Shown: positions 42,296 through 53,098, counted from the first letter of the stretch. The stretch is DNA of 64,000 bases from Paenibacillus sp. JNUCC-31 (GCF_014844075.1 NZ_CP062165.1:4712001-4776000); one strand, 5' to 3'. A program made the numbers and translations. Notes: a model not told the origin generated them from the sequence alone.

Positions 42296-44269
42296 TTGAA
42301 TAGCTTATTACGTAAAGTTGCGATAACGGCCTTGTCCGTGACCATGGTAACGTCATCTTTTGCCCTGCTCGGAAGTCCGAACGCTGCGTACGCCGCAGAG
42401 GATACAACTACCAGCACAGGAGTTGCGAAAGCCTATGAATCGTTGTTCCAGACGGACAATGTGATTGATGTGAATGTTACGATTGATGATGCAGACTGGA
42501 AGAGCATGCTCGAAAGCCCGCTGGATAAGGATTATAAGAAGGTAAGTGTGGAGGTGGACGGGAACAAGCTGGATAACGTTGGTTTCTCCACCAAGGGTAA
42601 TCTGACTTTGAAAGCTGTAGCCTCGATGGAAGATTCGGACCGCTACAGCTTCAGACTAAAGTTCGATAAATACGACAAAACACAAACCCTGCTCGGTCTG
42701 GATAAAATGGTCCTGAACAACAACTACGCCGATCCATCGTACATGCGTGAAGTTCTTCACTATGAGGCGCTGCGCAGTATTGGCATGGATGTACCGATGA
42801 CAAACTACGTTAATTTGTATGTAAACGGCGAACTGGTTGGTTTCTATACCGGGGTCGAAGCAGTAGATGACAGCTACCTGGAACGTAATTACGGGGAAGA
42901 TTATGAGGACGGTGTCCTCTATGATACAGATGAGAAGAGTTACCTGCAATATGCAGAAGGCAGCGACTATACTACGATCACCGAAGATTTGGGTACGGAC
43001 GAGAACAAAACCAAGCTCAAAAACTTCATTAAAACGCTGAACGACATGCCTAAAGGTGAAAAAGGTGATATCGAAAGTGTGCTGGACGTGGATTCCGCGC
43101 TTCAATATATCGCGGGTAACATGGTCTTTGGCAACTATGACAGCTATAACGGAGACAAAGGGCACAACTATATGCTCTACAGTGATGCCAATGGCAAGTT
43201 CACGGTTGTACCTTGGGACTTTAACATGTCCTTCAATGGATACTCGGGTGGAGGCGGACGTGGAACAACGACGAACGGATCAACCACGGCCAACACCAAC
43301 GCAACGAACGTATCCGTGGACGAGCCAGTACTGGGCATCAGCATGGAAAACGTACCGATGATCAACAACCTGCTTGCCGTGCCGGAGTATAAGGAAAAAT
43401 ACTTGAGCTATGTCAACGAGTTGACGGATTATCTGGAAGGCATCCAGGACCGCATCACAGGTCTGGCTGATATTATTCGTCCATATGTCGAAGCAGATCC
43501 AACGAAATTCTACACAACAGAACAGTTTGAATCCAACATCGTCTATTCTGCCAACGCTGATGCAGCAGGCGGTATGGGTGGTACACCACCGGAAGGATTC
43601 GAAGGCATGACGCCACCAGAGGGCATGGAGGGGATGACCCCACCGGATGGAACAACCCCACCGACACCGCCGGATGGCACCACGGGAACAGGAACAACAG
43701 ACACAACAACGAACACTGGGAATACCCCCCAGACACGTCCTGGCGGTAACTTTGGCGGTGGTATGGGCTCCATGGCAGCAGGATCGCTGACGACATTTGC
43801 TCTGAACCGACTTGCCAATTTGCAAGAGCAACTCGGACGTGAAGTCACACCTTTGCCTGAGTCTTCGGAAGATACAGGCACGACAGGCATGGATAACGGA
43901 ACAGGAACGACGGGCAATATGATTACCGTAACCCTGGATGGCAAAACAATTACGTTCCCGGATCAGGACCCGCTAGAGCAAAGTGGCCGAGTGATGGTAC
44001 CTGTGAACGCCATTCTTGAAGCTTTGGGTGCGAAAGTGACATGGGACAAAACAGCGAAAACCGTAACCGCCGTTCTCAATGACCAGACGCTGGTGCTCCA
44101 GATCGGAAGCAGCACAGCAACCGTTAATGGGGAGACGCTCGAAATGGATACACCCGCCATGATTAAGAACAGTCGCACGCTTGTGCCGGTACGCTTCATT
44201 TCGGAAGGACTCGGATTAACAGTGAATTGGGATCAATCGGCTGCAAAAGTAAGTCTTACATCCAAATAA
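42296..44269 (+). CDS. Secreted CotH kinase-fold protein with copper-amine-oxidase-like stalk domain
   Basis: 657 residues. TTG at 42296 is nine bases after AGGAGG, giving a signal peptide ending PNAAYAAED; a frame from 42260 has no ribosome site. CotH kinase fold: VGFSTKGN, LLGLDKMVLNNNYADPSYMREVLHYEALRS, GNYDSYNGDKGHNYMLYSD, FTVVPWDFNMSF (Asp in DFN). Residues about 440-530 are Gly/Pro/Thr-rich with repeated TPPEGMEGM/TPPDG. The C-terminal about 110 residues form a Cu_amine_oxidN1 domain (GRVMVPVNAILEALGAKVTWD, RTLVPVRFISEGLGLTVNWD). CotH proteins phosphorylate secreted proteins; the partner here is unknown. Confidence 0.9.
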   Translation: MNSLLRKVAITALSVTMVTSSFALLGSPNAAYAAEDTTTSTGVAKAYESLFQTDNVIDVNVTIDDADWKSMLESPLDKDYKKVSVEVDGNKLDNVGFSTKGNLTLKAVASMEDSDRYSFRLKFDKYDKTQTLLGLDKMVLNNNYADPSYMREVLHYEALRSIGMDVPMTNYVNLYVNGELVGFYTGVEAVDDSYLERNYGEDYEDGVLYDTDEKSYLQYAEGSDYTTITEDLGTDENKTKLKNFIKTLNDMPKGEKGDIESVLDVDSALQYIAGNMVFGNYDSYNGDKGHNYMLYSDANGKFTVVPWDFNMSFNGYSGGGGRGTTTNGSTTANTNATNVSVDEPVLGISMENVPMINNLLAVPEYKEKYLSYVNELTDYLEGIQDRITGLADIIRPYVEADPTKFYTTEQFESNIVYSANADAAGGMGGTPPEGFEGMTPPEGMEGMTPPDGTTPPTPPDGTTGTGTTDTTTNTGNTPQTRPGGNFGGGMGSMAAGSLTTFALNRLANLQEQLGREVTPLPESSEDTGTTGMDNGTGTTGNMITVTLDGKTITFPDQDPLEQSGRVMVPVNAILEALGAKVTWDKTAKTVTAVLNDQTLVLQIGSSTATVNGETLEMDTPAMIKNSRTLVPVRFISEGLGLTVNWDQSAAKVSLTSK

Positions 44270-44278
44270 TCAGGATTG

Positions 44279-44316
44279 AAAAAAGGGACTCGATGACCAC
44301 ATCGAGTCCTTTTTTG
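44279..44316 (+). terminator. Rho-independent terminator after the CotH gene
   Basis: AAAAAAGGGACTCGATG pairs with CATCGAGTCCTTTTTT over a 4-base loop. Confidence 0.92.
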
Positions 44317-44611
44317 TTCGCATCATTCCATAGATCTCCCACGCTGCCAGCAAAGCAAGACGGAGAAATTATTGATGTATAGGTGTAAACAAAATCTGTG
44401 TAAAACTGTGGCAAATATCATAAAAGTATTACCCGACTATCGTAATTTGGAATTGGCGGCTACGGCATAAACAGCGGAGAGCAGAGTCCTCTTTTTTGCG
44501 AGGGTTGAACTGCAGCCACTCATATCGAATTATGAATATGATTATTGATCAAATATACTTTAGAATATGTCATTGTATCAAACAGTCTTTCCATTCGTAT
44601 GAAAGGATTCC
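44317..44611. other. Intergenic region without recognised feature
   Basis: Between the CotH terminator and the minus-strand AraC gene I see no coding frame, RNA or clear terminator. Confidence 0.5.
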
Positions 44612-45526
44612 TCAATCATCAGGATGATCGGCTGCCGAAGCCTGCTGGGAATGACTGCGAAATTCGCTTGGTGCTATACCTGTCCACCGCTTGAACTGAC
44701 GGCTGAAATGCGCAAGGGTCTTATACCCCAGCATCATCGCAATATGGTCAATGTTCAGGTCTGTTTGCTTTAACAGCCGCTGGGCTTCGTTCAGTAGGGT
44801 TTCGGATAAAAACTTGCGCGGTGCTGTGCCGTATACGTGCTGAAAGATCCGATTGACCTGCGACGGACTGATGTTCAGCGACTTGGCGATGTCCTGGATC
44901 CAGGTTCGCTCGTTCTCCCGGGTTTCACCATGAAGGTGGATATATCTTACGGAATCCTCAATATGTTCAGCAATTTGATGGGCGATGGCTTCTTTTCTGG
45001 ATAGAGTAACAGATGCATTCTGAGATAACTGGCCGACCAGGGAGCCGAGCAGTTCGAATACGGCGGCATGAACCTTCATTTGTTTGGAAGAAGACAGCGA
45101 GATGGACAAGTGCTCTGTGGCCAAATCATATAGTGTAGACAGTGAGGAGGACAGTCCCAGAGCTAAATCCGAATCTGCCGGATAATAAATGTCCTTGTAG
45201 CGATTGAGTTCTCTGCAAAAGGACGTATCGTGTATGCTGAAATGAACGGAAAAGTAAGTGAAACCCTGCGGTCCGGCACCGGTGCAGGAATGGGTCATGC
45301 CAGGGCGGATGAACAGTAGATCTCCAACAGACTGACTGTATAACTGCCCGTTGACCACCATGTTCATCTGACCGTCCATCATCCAGTGGATTTCATACAT
45401 CGAATGCTCGTGGGACGGATACGTCCAGCTGGAATCTACTTTTCTTGCATGCAGCCCCATTAATTGAAACGACATGCGAACATCGGGCAGACGGCCTAAA
45501 TACACGGCTTCTGAAAGCTTGGTCAC
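44612..45526 (-). CDS. AraC family regulator with cupin sensor domain
   Basis: 304 residues from the GTG ten bases after GAGGGGG; an ATG at 45562 adds 12 residues. N-terminal cupin: YPSHEHSMYEIHWMMDGQMNMVVNGQLYSQSVGDLLFIRPG. The C-terminus has both AraC HTH motifs: WIQDIAKSLNISPSQVNRIFQHVYG and LNIDHIAMMLGYKTLAHFSRQFKRWTGIAPSEFR. It is divergent from the pentose-oxidation operon at 45712 and is the obvious candidate regulator. Confidence 0.92.
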   Translation of the reverse strand: MTKLSEAVYLGRLPDVRMSFQLMGLHARKVDSSWTYPSHEHSMYEIHWMMDGQMNMVVNGQLYSQSVGDLLFIRPGMTHSCTGAGPQGFTYFSVHFSIHDTSFCRELNRYKDIYYPADSDLALGLSSSLSTLYDLATEHLSISLSSSKQMKVHAAVFELLGSLVGQLSQNASVTLSRKEAIAHQIAEHIEDSVRYIHLHGETRENERTWIQDIAKSLNISPSQVNRIFQHVYGTAPRKFLSETLLNEAQRLLKQTDLNIDHIAMMLGYKTLAHFSRQFKRWTGIAPSEFRSHSQQASAADHPDD

Positions 45527-45711
45527 AGCAACCCAACCCCCTCGTAATGTTCTACATTCCAAATACGGATCGATTCGTATAGATTCATCTTAACAGAAAA
45601 ACAATGCGTGAAAAGGGTAAATCGTCGGAGAGATTAGAACATCGTCATGAAGCATGGCTGGTGCTAAGGTAGAATTATCAACCCGATGGGGAAAATAGGG
45701 GGCAAGCTTGA

Positions 45712-46587
45712 ATGAGAATTATTCGATTTCTGGACGGACAACAAAAGTGGCTGGCAGCCGTTACGGACGATGAAAAAGCCTATCGTTTGCCACAGGCAGA
45801 TTTTATGACTTTGATCTATCAAGCGAGGGAGCAGGGAATTCATCCGGTTCAATTGGTTGAAAGCGCTTTTAAGCCGTTGAACGAGCTGACAGACGATTGG
45901 ACTTCCCTGCACCTGATCACTCCATTGGAAGCTCCGGAAGTATGGGCGGCAGGTGTTACGTATCAACGGAGCCGGGAAGCGCGGAATTATGAAGCTACGG
46001 ATGGCAAGCTGGATGTGAAGACTTTTTACGATAAGGTTTATGATGCAGAAAGACCGGAGATCTTTTTTAAATCCACAGCGGCCCGCACCGTTGGACCGAA
46101 TGAGGCTGTCACGCTGCGCAGCGACTCCGCTTGGCAGATCCCGGAGCCTGAACTTGGATTGGTGCTTGCTGCTGATGGCAGCATTGTAGGATACATCGCC
46201 GGTAATGACATGAGCTGCCGCGATATCGAAGGAGAAAACCCGCTGTACCTGCCACAAGCAAAAATGTGGCGTAACTCCTGCTCGATAGGTCCGGCTATTC
46301 GACTGGCAGAAACGGTGCAGAATCCCTATGCATTCAGCATCGTCTGCGAAATATATCGCGAAGGCGAGATGGTTGTCAAAAGTGAGGCGAGCACGAGCGA
46401 ATTAAACCGAAAGCTGGATGAACTGGTCTCCTTTCTGGCAAGGGACAATGATTTGTTTGACGGTACGGTACTTTTGACAGGCACAAGCATCGTGCCACCC
46501 AATGAATTTACGCTTGAACCCGGGGACCGCATTGAGATATCCATTAGCGATATCGGGACACTCGTTAATCCTGTCATTTCAAACTAG
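45712..46587 (+). CDS. FAH family dehydratase, 2-keto-3-deoxy-pentonate dehydratase-like
   Basis: 291 residues. C-terminal FAH domain has APEVWAAGVTYQRSREAR, RPEIFFKST, WQIPEPELGLVLAADGSIVGYIAGNDMSCRDIEGENPLYLPQAK with the metal-binding Glu and Asp residues, and LLTGTSIVPPNEFTLEPGD. In Weimberg-type pathways such enzymes convert 2-keto-3-deoxy-D-xylonate or L-arabinonate to 2-oxoglutarate semialdehyde. The following dehydrogenase and YjhG-type dehydratase support that role. First gene of a four-gene unit. Confidence 0.88.
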   Translation: MRIIRFLDGQQKWLAAVTDDEKAYRLPQADFMTLIYQAREQGIHPVQLVESAFKPLNELTDDWTSLHLITPLEAPEVWAAGVTYQRSREARNYEATDGKLDVKTFYDKVYDAERPEIFFKSTAARTVGPNEAVTLRSDSAWQIPEPELGLVLAADGSIVGYIAGNDMSCRDIEGENPLYLPQAKMWRNSCSIGPAIRLAETVQNPYAFSIVCEIYREGEMVVKSEASTSELNRKLDELVSFLARDNDLFDGTVLLTGTSIVPPNEFTLEPGDRIEISISDIGTLVNPVISN

Positions 46588-46608
46588 TATATAAGGAGGA
46601 TGAATGCT

Positions 46609-48075
46609 ATGACCGCATTTCAGGTAGAGCAGACATACAGAAATTATATTAACGGAGAATGGGTGCAGGCTGCGTCCGGAGAAACCGAACCCAGCATAAA
46701 TCCGGCGAATCGGAATGAGGTCGTGGGGTATGTACCAAACTCCGACGTAGGGGATCTGAACCGGGCAGTTGCAGCGGCGAAGGCAGCAGCCAGGGATTGG
46801 CGGAGGTTAACCGGTGCGGAGCGTGGTAACTATCTATTTCAGGCCGCGAACGTGCTGGAACGCCGGGCCGATGAGGTTGCAGAGGCGATGACCAGGGAAA
46901 TGGGCAAAACACTCCCTGAAGCCAAAGGAGAGACGATGCGCGGAGTCGCGATCTTAAGGTATTACGCTGGTGAAGGCATGCGGAAAACGGGTGATGTCAT
47001 TCCTTCGACGGATAGCGAAGCGCTGATGTTTACAACACGCGTACCGCTTGGTGTAGTAGGCGTTATTGCTCCATGGAACTTCCCAGTAGCTATTCCCATC
47101 TGGAAGACGGCTCCGGCTTTGATTTACGGCAATACAGTCGTATTAAAGCCGGCACAGGAAACGGCGGTCACTGCGGCCCTAATGGTGGAATGCTTTGAGG
47201 AGGTGGGCATTCCGGGTGGCGTTCTCAATCTTATATGCGGCAGAGGTTCGGTGATTGGATCTGCACTTGCTGAGCATCCGGATGTGGGCGGGATCACGTT
47301 CACAGGTTCCAATGAAGTTGGAAAGCGGGTCGGCGCCGCAGCGCTGGGACGAGGGGCCAAGTATCAACTTGAAATGGGCGGGAAAAACCCGATTATCATC
47401 GCGGCAGACGCTGACCTGGATTTGGCTGTTGAGGCCACGATCAGTGGTGGCTTGAAATCTACGGGCCAAAAATGTACGGCCACCAGCAAGGTCATTATTG
47501 AACGAAACGTATATGATGCCTTTAAAGAAAAACTCCTCTCGCAAATCCAGGAAATCCGGCTGGGTGACGGCATGTCTTCCGGAAGCTGGATGGGGCCATG
47601 TGCAAACGAAGGACAGCTCAACACCGTGCTGAGCTATATTCAAAAAGGACAGGATGAAGGTGCCGTTCTGCTGGCAGGTGGAAAAAGACCGGACGACCCA
47701 GGGCTTGCAGAGGGATTTTATGTCCAGCCGACCGTATTTGAAGGTGTCGAATCACACATGTCCATCGCCCGGGAAGAAATTTTCGGCCCAGTGCTTGCAT
47801 TAATGCCTGTGGATTCCATGGAAGAAGCGATCGAAGTGGCTAATGATAGCGATTACGGTTTAAGTGCTTCCATTTATACTCAAAATGTTGGAGCGATGCT
47901 GTCTTTCATCCGGGATATGGATGCAGGATTGGTCAGAATCAATGCGGAAACGGCCGGCGTAGAGCTGCAGGCTCCGTTCGGTGGAATGAAGATGTCTAGC
48001 TCACATTCCAGGGAGCAGGGGCAAGCGGCCATCGAGTTTTTCACAGCTATCAAAACCGTCTTCGTGAAGTCATAA
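46609..48075 (+). CDS. Aldehyde dehydrogenase, 2-oxoglutarate semialdehyde dehydrogenase-like
   Basis: 488 residues; ATG 46609 is nine bases after AGGAGG (ATG 46600 abuts it). ALDH motifs: [25 protein letters not shown] (cofactor loop), LEMGGKNP (catalytic Glu), [15 protein letters not shown] (catalytic Cys in GQKCT), EEIFGPVL and [16 protein letters not shown]. It most resembles KGSADH/YcbD-type enzymes that oxidise 2-oxoglutarate semialdehyde to 2-oxoglutarate, the last step of the Weimberg pathway. Follows the FAH gene by 21 bases. Confidence 0.9.
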   Translation: MTAFQVEQTYRNYINGEWVQAASGETEPSINPANRNEVVGYVPNSDVGDLNRAVAAAKAAARDWRRLTGAERGNYLFQAANVLERRADEVAEAMTREMGKTLPEAKGETMRGVAILRYYAGEGMRKTGDVIPSTDSEALMFTTRVPLGVVGVIAPWNFPVAIPIWKTAPALIYGNTVVLKPAQETAVTAALMVECFEEVGIPGGVLNLICGRGSVIGSALAEHPDVGGITFTGSNEVGKRVGAAALGRGAKYQLEMGGKNPIIIAADADLDLAVEATISGGLKSTGQKCTATSKVIIERNVYDAFKEKLLSQIQEIRLGDGMSSGSWMGPCANEGQLNTVLSYIQKGQDEGAVLLAGGKRPDDPGLAEGFYVQPTVFEGVESHMSIAREEIFGPVLALMPVDSMEEAIEVANDSDYGLSASIYTQNVGAMLSFIRDMDAGLVRINAETAGVELQAPFGGMKMSSSHSREQGQAAIEFFTAIKTVFVKS

Positions 48076-48091
48076 AATGTGGGAGGGTATC

Positions 48092-50068
48092 ATGTACGAA
48101 CAGATTATGTCGATTATGGGGGAGAAGGAGTCCAACTGCTTCGATATCATAGCACATGCTCCAGGGGCAGCAGGACGTCTGCCTTTAACGGATGATTTGC
48201 TGCGGAATGCTCCAAGCGGCGACTTGTTCGGCATGTCCCAGAATGTTGGAATGGGCTGGAAGCCCGGGGAATTGAATGGTAAACAGTATCTGATCCTAAG
48301 TACTCAAGGGGGTATCCGCAATGAGGACGGCAGTCCCGCAGCTCTCGGTTATCATACGGGCCACTGGGAAGTCGGTCTGCTGATGAAAGCTGCCGCGGAA
48401 GAACTATCGAGCCGTGGAGGAATCCCGTTTGCCGGATATGTCAGCGACCCTTGTGATGGCAGATCACAAGGAACGACCGGCATGTTCGACTCGCTCCCCT
48501 ACCGGAACGATGCAGCTATGGTGTTTCGGAGACTGATTCGCTCACTGCCGACGCGTAAAGGCGTGATCGGCGTCGCAACTTGTGACAAAGGTCTGCCGGC
48601 GATGATGCTCGCGCTTGCGGGCATGCCGCAGCTGCCGGGAGTGATCGTTCCCGGTGGCGTCACGCTTCCGCCTATCGATGGAGAGGACGCTGGTAAAATT
48701 CAGACCATTGGCGCACGATACGTCAACGGAGAAATCTCTCTGGAAATGGCATCGGAGTTAGGATGCCGGGCTTGCGCAACACCGGGGGGAGGTTGTCAGT
48801 TTCTGGGGACCGCGGCAACAGCCCAGGTGGTAGCTGAGGCATTGGGCATGACGGTGCCGCATGCCGCCCTTGCACCTTCCGGGCAGCCCATTTGGATTGA
48901 AATGGCGCGCCAATCCGCACGTGCACTGATCAGCATGGAGTCTCAGGGGATGAGGATGGCGGACATTGTCACAGATGCGTCGATTCGCAATGCCATGACC
49001 GTTCATGCCGCGTTTGGCGGATCTACCAATCTGCTTCTTCACATACCCGCTATTGCCCATGCAGCCGGTTTAACCGTGCCTTCGGTACAGGACTGGATAC
49101 AGGTCAACAAGAATGTTCCGAGACTGGTGAGTGCCCTGCCGAACGGACCGATCTTCTATCCGACCATTCGGGTATTTCAGGCCGGAGGTGTACCCGAGGT
49201 CATGCTTCACCTCAGACAGCTTGGTCTGCTGGATGAGTCTGTCCCTACAGTAACAGGTACGTCATTAGGCCAGGTGCTGGATTGGTGGGAATCGTCGGAA
49301 CGCCGGCATCTCATGCGCAAACAATTGAAAGAGAAGGACGGCATTGATCCGGACAGTGTCATCATGAGCATGGAACACTCGCAGCGTCTTGGGATTTCTT
49401 CGACCGTGACATTTCCAACCGGGAATATCGCTCCGGAAGGTTCTGTCATCAAATCCACATCCATCGACCCTGCTGTGCTGGATGAGCATGGCGTGTATCG
49501 TCATCGTGGCCGGGCAAAGGTGTTTACAACCGAACGTGCGGCGATCCATGCGATTAAAACCGGCGGTGTTCTGGCAGGCGACGTTGTTGTACTGCTTGGG
49601 CGTGGACCCTCAGGAACGGGGATGGAGGAAACGTATCAGCTTACGTCTGCGCTCAAGCATTTACCTTTTGGCAAATATGTGTCGCTCATCACGGATGCCC
49701 GGTTCTCCGGTGTTTCCACCGGAGCGTGTATTGGCCATGTTGGCCCCGAAGCACTTGCAGGCGGGCCCATCGGCAAGCTGCGGAACGGAGACTTGATTGA
49801 CATTGTTGTGGATCGGGGCACGCTGGAAGGCAGTGTTAATTTTGTCGGAGAAGGCGGGATGGAGGTTTCGCCGGAAGAAGGAGCACTCATTCTGGCCCAA
49901 AGGCCTTTTCATCCCGATATGCGACCTGATGAAGATTTGCCGGATGATACCCGGCTGTGGGCAGCGCTGCAATCCGTCAGCGGTGGCACATGGAGAGGAA
50001 ATGTGTACGATGTTGAGCGGATTCTAACCGCCCTGGAAGCCGGCAAAAAAGCGCTAGGCTGGCAATGA
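48092..50068 (+). CDS. YjhG/YagF-type sugar-acid (xylonate) dehydratase
   Basis: 658 residues, ATG 48092 after GGGAGGG. IlvD/Edd family, with the length and start ([40 protein letters not shown]) of the YjhG xylonate dehydratase group. Fe-S cluster Cys residues are visible in [27 protein letters not shown] and [15 protein letters not shown]. It should dehydrate D-xylonate to 2-keto-3-deoxy-xylonate, feeding the two preceding enzymes. No xylose dehydrogenase or lactonase gene is nearby, so xylonate must be formed elsewhere or imported. Confidence 0.92.
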   Translation: MYEQIMSIMGEKESNCFDIIAHAPGAAGRLPLTDDLLRNAPSGDLFGMSQNVGMGWKPGELNGKQYLILSTQGGIRNEDGSPAALGYHTGHWEVGLLMKAAAEELSSRGGIPFAGYVSDPCDGRSQGTTGMFDSLPYRNDAAMVFRRLIRSLPTRKGVIGVATCDKGLPAMMLALAGMPQLPGVIVPGGVTLPPIDGEDAGKIQTIGARYVNGEISLEMASELGCRACATPGGGCQFLGTAATAQVVAEALGMTVPHAALAPSGQPIWIEMARQSARALISMESQGMRMADIVTDASIRNAMTVHAAFGGSTNLLLHIPAIAHAAGLTVPSVQDWIQVNKNVPRLVSALPNGPIFYPTIRVFQAGGVPEVMLHLRQLGLLDESVPTVTGTSLGQVLDWWESSERRHLMRKQLKEKDGIDPDSVIMSMEHSQRLGISSTVTFPTGNIAPEGSVIKSTSIDPAVLDEHGVYRHRGRAKVFTTERAAIHAIKTGGVLAGDVVVLLGRGPSGTGMEETYQLTSALKHLPFGKYVSLITDARFSGVSTGACIGHVGPEALAGGPIGKLRNGDLIDIVVDRGTLEGSVNFVGEGGMEVSPEEGALILAQRPFHPDMRPDEDLPDDTRLWAALQSVSGGTWRGNVYDVERILTALEAGKKALGWQ

Positions 50069-50130
50069 GATCACCTTTTTTGTACCTCTTTTGAGTACAG
50101 ATCATTACTTTCTTACCGGAGGTTTCTTCA

Positions 50131-51732
50131 ATGAATATGATCAAGCAAATGATCACGAATCCCATCCTTCCCGGTTTTCATCCTGATCCGTCCATATGCC
50201 GAGCGGGGGAAGATTATTATATCACCACATCCACCTTCGAATGGTTCCCGGGTGTACGGATTCACCATTCCCGGGATCTGGTTCATTGGCGGCCGATCGC
50301 TTCTCCGCTGACCCGCATTACACAGTTGAACATGGAAGGAAACATAAACTCTGGAGGCGTATGGGCTCCCTGCCTTAGTTATGACAACGGCGTGTTTTAC
50401 CTGATTTACACCGATGTGAAAAGCCGGGTAGGCGCTTTTAAAGATACCCACAATTACCTTGTGACAGCAACAGATATTGAAGGACCCTGGTCTGAACCGG
50501 TGTATCTGAACAGCAGCGGCTTTGATCCTTCCTTGTTTCATGATGAAGATGGACGCAAGTGGCTGGTCAATATGATTTGGGATCACCGTAAGGGCAAAAA
50601 CCGGTTTGCAGGCATTGTTCTTCAGGAATATTCGGTCCGGGATCAAAAGCTGGTCGGGCCAGCAGATAACATATTTAAGGGAACTGAACTAGGACTAACC
50701 GAAGCACCACATCTGTATAAGCGCAAGGACTATTATTATCTAGTAACGGCTGAAGGGGGAACCGGTTATGAGCATGCGGTTACGGTAGCACGTTCCCGGA
50801 CGTTACAAGGTCCTTATGAGGTCGACCCTGCCAATCCGATCCTGACTTCCTACGGCAGGTCGGATTTAGTCCTGCAAAAGGCTGGTCACGGCAGTCTTGT
50901 CGAGACCCACACCGGCGAATGGTACATGGCCCATCTCGTCGGCAGGCCTGTTAATGAGAAATTTTGCATCCTTGGTCGTGAGACTGCTCTTCAACAGTGT
51001 ACCTGGAGCGAGGAAGGCTGGCTGAGGCTTGCGAGCGGTGAGCGGTATCCCGAGGTCCAGGTGATTGCACCGAAGATTACGGCACATTCATTTGAACCGG
51101 CAGCGGACATGGACCACTTTGATCATTTCGAGCTTCAGAACGATTGGAATACACTTCGTATCCCACCGGATTCGACTTGGCTCAGCCTGACGGAACGTCC
51201 AGGTTACTTGCGCTTGCGCGGAATGGAATCCATGAGCTCAACGCACAGGCAAAGCATGGTCGCCCGGAGACTGCAGGCTTTTGAGTGCGAAGCTGAAACT
51301 TGTCTGGAATTTGCGCCGGACCATCCACAGCAAATGGCAGGATTGATTCTGTACTACGATACCCAAGACTATCTCTATTTGCGGGTAACTTATCATGAAG
51401 AGAAGGGGCTGTGCTTAGGAATTATACAGTCCAAGTACGGGATATACGACGAACTGTTGGAGGATATACCGTTACAATCGGTGTACAGAATCCGGTTAAA
51501 GGTTGTGGTGGATCACAATCGTGCCTGCTTTTACTACGCGTTAGTTGATGATCCATCCTGGTATCCGGCAGGCGAGTGGTTTGATATCACACATTTGTCC
51601 GATGAATCACCGGAATATATCCGGTTTACGGGAACCTATATCGGTCTTTGTGCGCAGGATCTGGGTGGGACCCGGAAGCATGCTGATTTTGATTATTTTG
51701 TATATAAAGAAACAACCAAACGGCTTCATTAA
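50131..51732 (+). CDS. GH43 beta-xylosidase (subfamily 11 type)
   Basis: 533 residues, GGAGG before the ATG. Five-bladed propeller start NPILPGFHPDPSICRAGEDYYITTSTFEWFPGV holds the catalytic base Asp (HPDPS); SSGFDPSLFHDEDG holds the pKa-modulating Asp; GLTEAPHLYKR has the acid Glu. The C-terminal about 200 residues form the GH43_C2-type beta-sandwich. No signal peptide, so it acts on imported xylo-oligosaccharides, releasing xylose. Supports assignment of the upstream genes to xylose/xylonate use. Confidence 0.93.
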   Translation: MNMIKQMITNPILPGFHPDPSICRAGEDYYITTSTFEWFPGVRIHHSRDLVHWRPIASPLTRITQLNMEGNINSGGVWAPCLSYDNGVFYLIYTDVKSRVGAFKDTHNYLVTATDIEGPWSEPVYLNSSGFDPSLFHDEDGRKWLVNMIWDHRKGKNRFAGIVLQEYSVRDQKLVGPADNIFKGTELGLTEAPHLYKRKDYYYLVTAEGGTGYEHAVTVARSRTLQGPYEVDPANPILTSYGRSDLVLQKAGHGSLVETHTGEWYMAHLVGRPVNEKFCILGRETALQQCTWSEEGWLRLASGERYPEVQVIAPKITAHSFEPAADMDHFDHFELQNDWNTLRIPPDSTWLSLTERPGYLRLRGMESMSSTHRQSMVARRLQAFECEAETCLEFAPDHPQQMAGLILYYDTQDYLYLRVTYHEEKGLCLGIIQSKYGIYDELLEDIPLQSVYRIRLKVVVDHNRACFYYALVDDPSWYPAGEWFDITHLSDESPEYIRFTGTYIGLCAQDLGGTRKHADFDYFVYKETTKRLH

Positions 51733-51814
51733 TTTCTATCAGCAGCATTCTTCTTGATATCTATAAGGACGTTTTATTATTTCTGGTACAATGAGGGAAA
51801 AGGAGGGAATATAT

Positions 51815-52459
51815 ATGGCTCCCGATAAAACCAAACTTTTCCCAAACGAGAATATCCGAACCGTCTGTTATATTCAAAATTTGCCGCCGCGTCCTAATGT
51901 GGACATCGGTGACTATACGTATTATAGCGACAACAGTCATCCACCCGAGCAATTTTATGACCGCATTCAGCATCACTATGATTTCCTGGGTGATCGTCTG
52001 GTGATCGGCAAGTTTTGTGCAATTGCCGAGGGCGTGACATTTATTATGAATGGTGCCAATCATCGGATGGAAGGTATGACGACCTATCCTTTCAATATTT
52101 TCGGTGGTGGTTGGGAGAGAGTGACCCCTACGCTGGATCAGCTGCCCTTTAAGGGAGACACTGTATTAGGGAACGACGTCTGGATTGGGCAAAATGTAAC
52201 CATCATGCCTGGTGTAACCATCGGAGACGGTGCCATCGTCGCTTCCAATGCGACAGTCACCAAGAACATCGAGCCCTACACCATTGTAGGGGGTAACCCG
52301 GCCAAGCCAATCAAACAGCGCTTCGATGATGAGATCATTACTTTGCTGCTTGAACTAAAATGGTGGGATCAGAATGAGGCGTGGCTGGACGCACATTTGG
52401 AACAACTGGTCTCTACATATGATCCGCAGACATTGCGCGAGCTTCTGAAGAGCAAGTAG
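51815..52459 (+). CDS. Vat-type xenobiotic acetyltransferase
   Basis: 214 residues from the ATG eight bases after AAGGAGGG (51800); a frame from 51791 is too long. Left-handed beta-helix acetyltransferase with VIGKFCAIAEGVTFIMNGANHRMEGMTTYPF, the strongly conserved Vat motif with its catalytic His, then GNDVWIGQNVTIMPGVTIGDGAIVASNATVTKNIEPYTIVGGNPAK. Members acetylate streptogramin A antibiotics; chloramphenicol-type members also exist. Whether this copy confers resistance is unknown. It has its own terminator. Confidence 0.92.
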   Translation: MAPDKTKLFPNENIRTVCYIQNLPPRPNVDIGDYTYYSDNSHPPEQFYDRIQHHYDFLGDRLVIGKFCAIAEGVTFIMNGANHRMEGMTTYPFNIFGGGWERVTPTLDQLPFKGDTVLGNDVWIGQNVTIMPGVTIGDGAIVASNATVTKNIEPYTIVGGNPAKPIKQRFDDEIITLLLELKWWDQNEAWLDAHLEQLVSTYDPQTLRELLKSK

Positions 52460-52500
52460 AGAACGCGTACGTAAATTGATTTGCAAAAAAATGAGGCTAT

Positions 52501-52534
52501 AGCTGGTTCCTGATGGAGCCAGCTTGTTTTATTT
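52501..52534 (+). terminator. Rho-independent terminator of the acetyltransferase gene
   Basis: AGCTGGTTCC, loop TGAT, GGAGCCAGCT, followed by TGTTTTATTTT. Confidence 0.85.
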
Positions 52535-52711
52535 TGGACTCCATATGCTCATCATTACCATCATAATTCAGGGAACCTTGCATACCCACGCTAAGCCCCT
52601 GGATGGAAGAGGTCAAGAGAGCCGATCCATCTGTAGGTGGACTTACCTCCCGCTGAATTCGGCTACACTGAATGTAGTCGAAGAGCATATGGAGAAAGTG
52701 AGGAAAAGCAT

Positions 52712-53020
52712 ATGATCAATATTGTGATTATAGCCGTCATTGTTCTACTGTTCTCTTTAAGAGAGAAGGAAGTGAAGATATCCCGTTTATGGATCTTTCC
52801 AGCGATCGTTGCGTATGGGGTACTTTCGAGTGTGATAAAGACGCCACTAACAGCAGACAACATCTTGTTATATCTTGTTTTTCTCACCATAGGTTGTGGG
52901 ATTGGCGCGTGGCGTGTACATCTGGACAGCTTCGAACCATCCAACCACAGGCAAATGGATGTCCAAGGGATCGTTAGCCAGTATCTACATAGAAGTGTAC
53001 ATAAAGAAATATGTACATAA
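52712..53020 (+). pseudogene. CcdC/DUF1453-like membrane protein, probably frameshifted
   Basis: 102 residues with a plausible AGGA-like site. It begins MINIVIIAVIVLLFSLREKEVKISRLWIFPAIVAYGVLSS and has about three membrane segments, ending GCGIGAWRVHLDSFEPSNHR. The family (CcdC/YneJ-like) normally continues after this point with a KGS-containing loop and one or two more helices. Here the tail MDVQGIVSQYLHRSVHK is not family-like, whereas the +1 frame gives KWMSKGSLASIYI, so a frameshift near 52955 is likely. It lies in a region with other decayed genes. Confidence 0.55.
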
Positions 53021-53098
53021 TTCTCAGTTATACCAGTGATTCCTTATACCTCTGGAATACCCATCATGAAATGTTCATTATGGAGAAGTGTAACAAAT

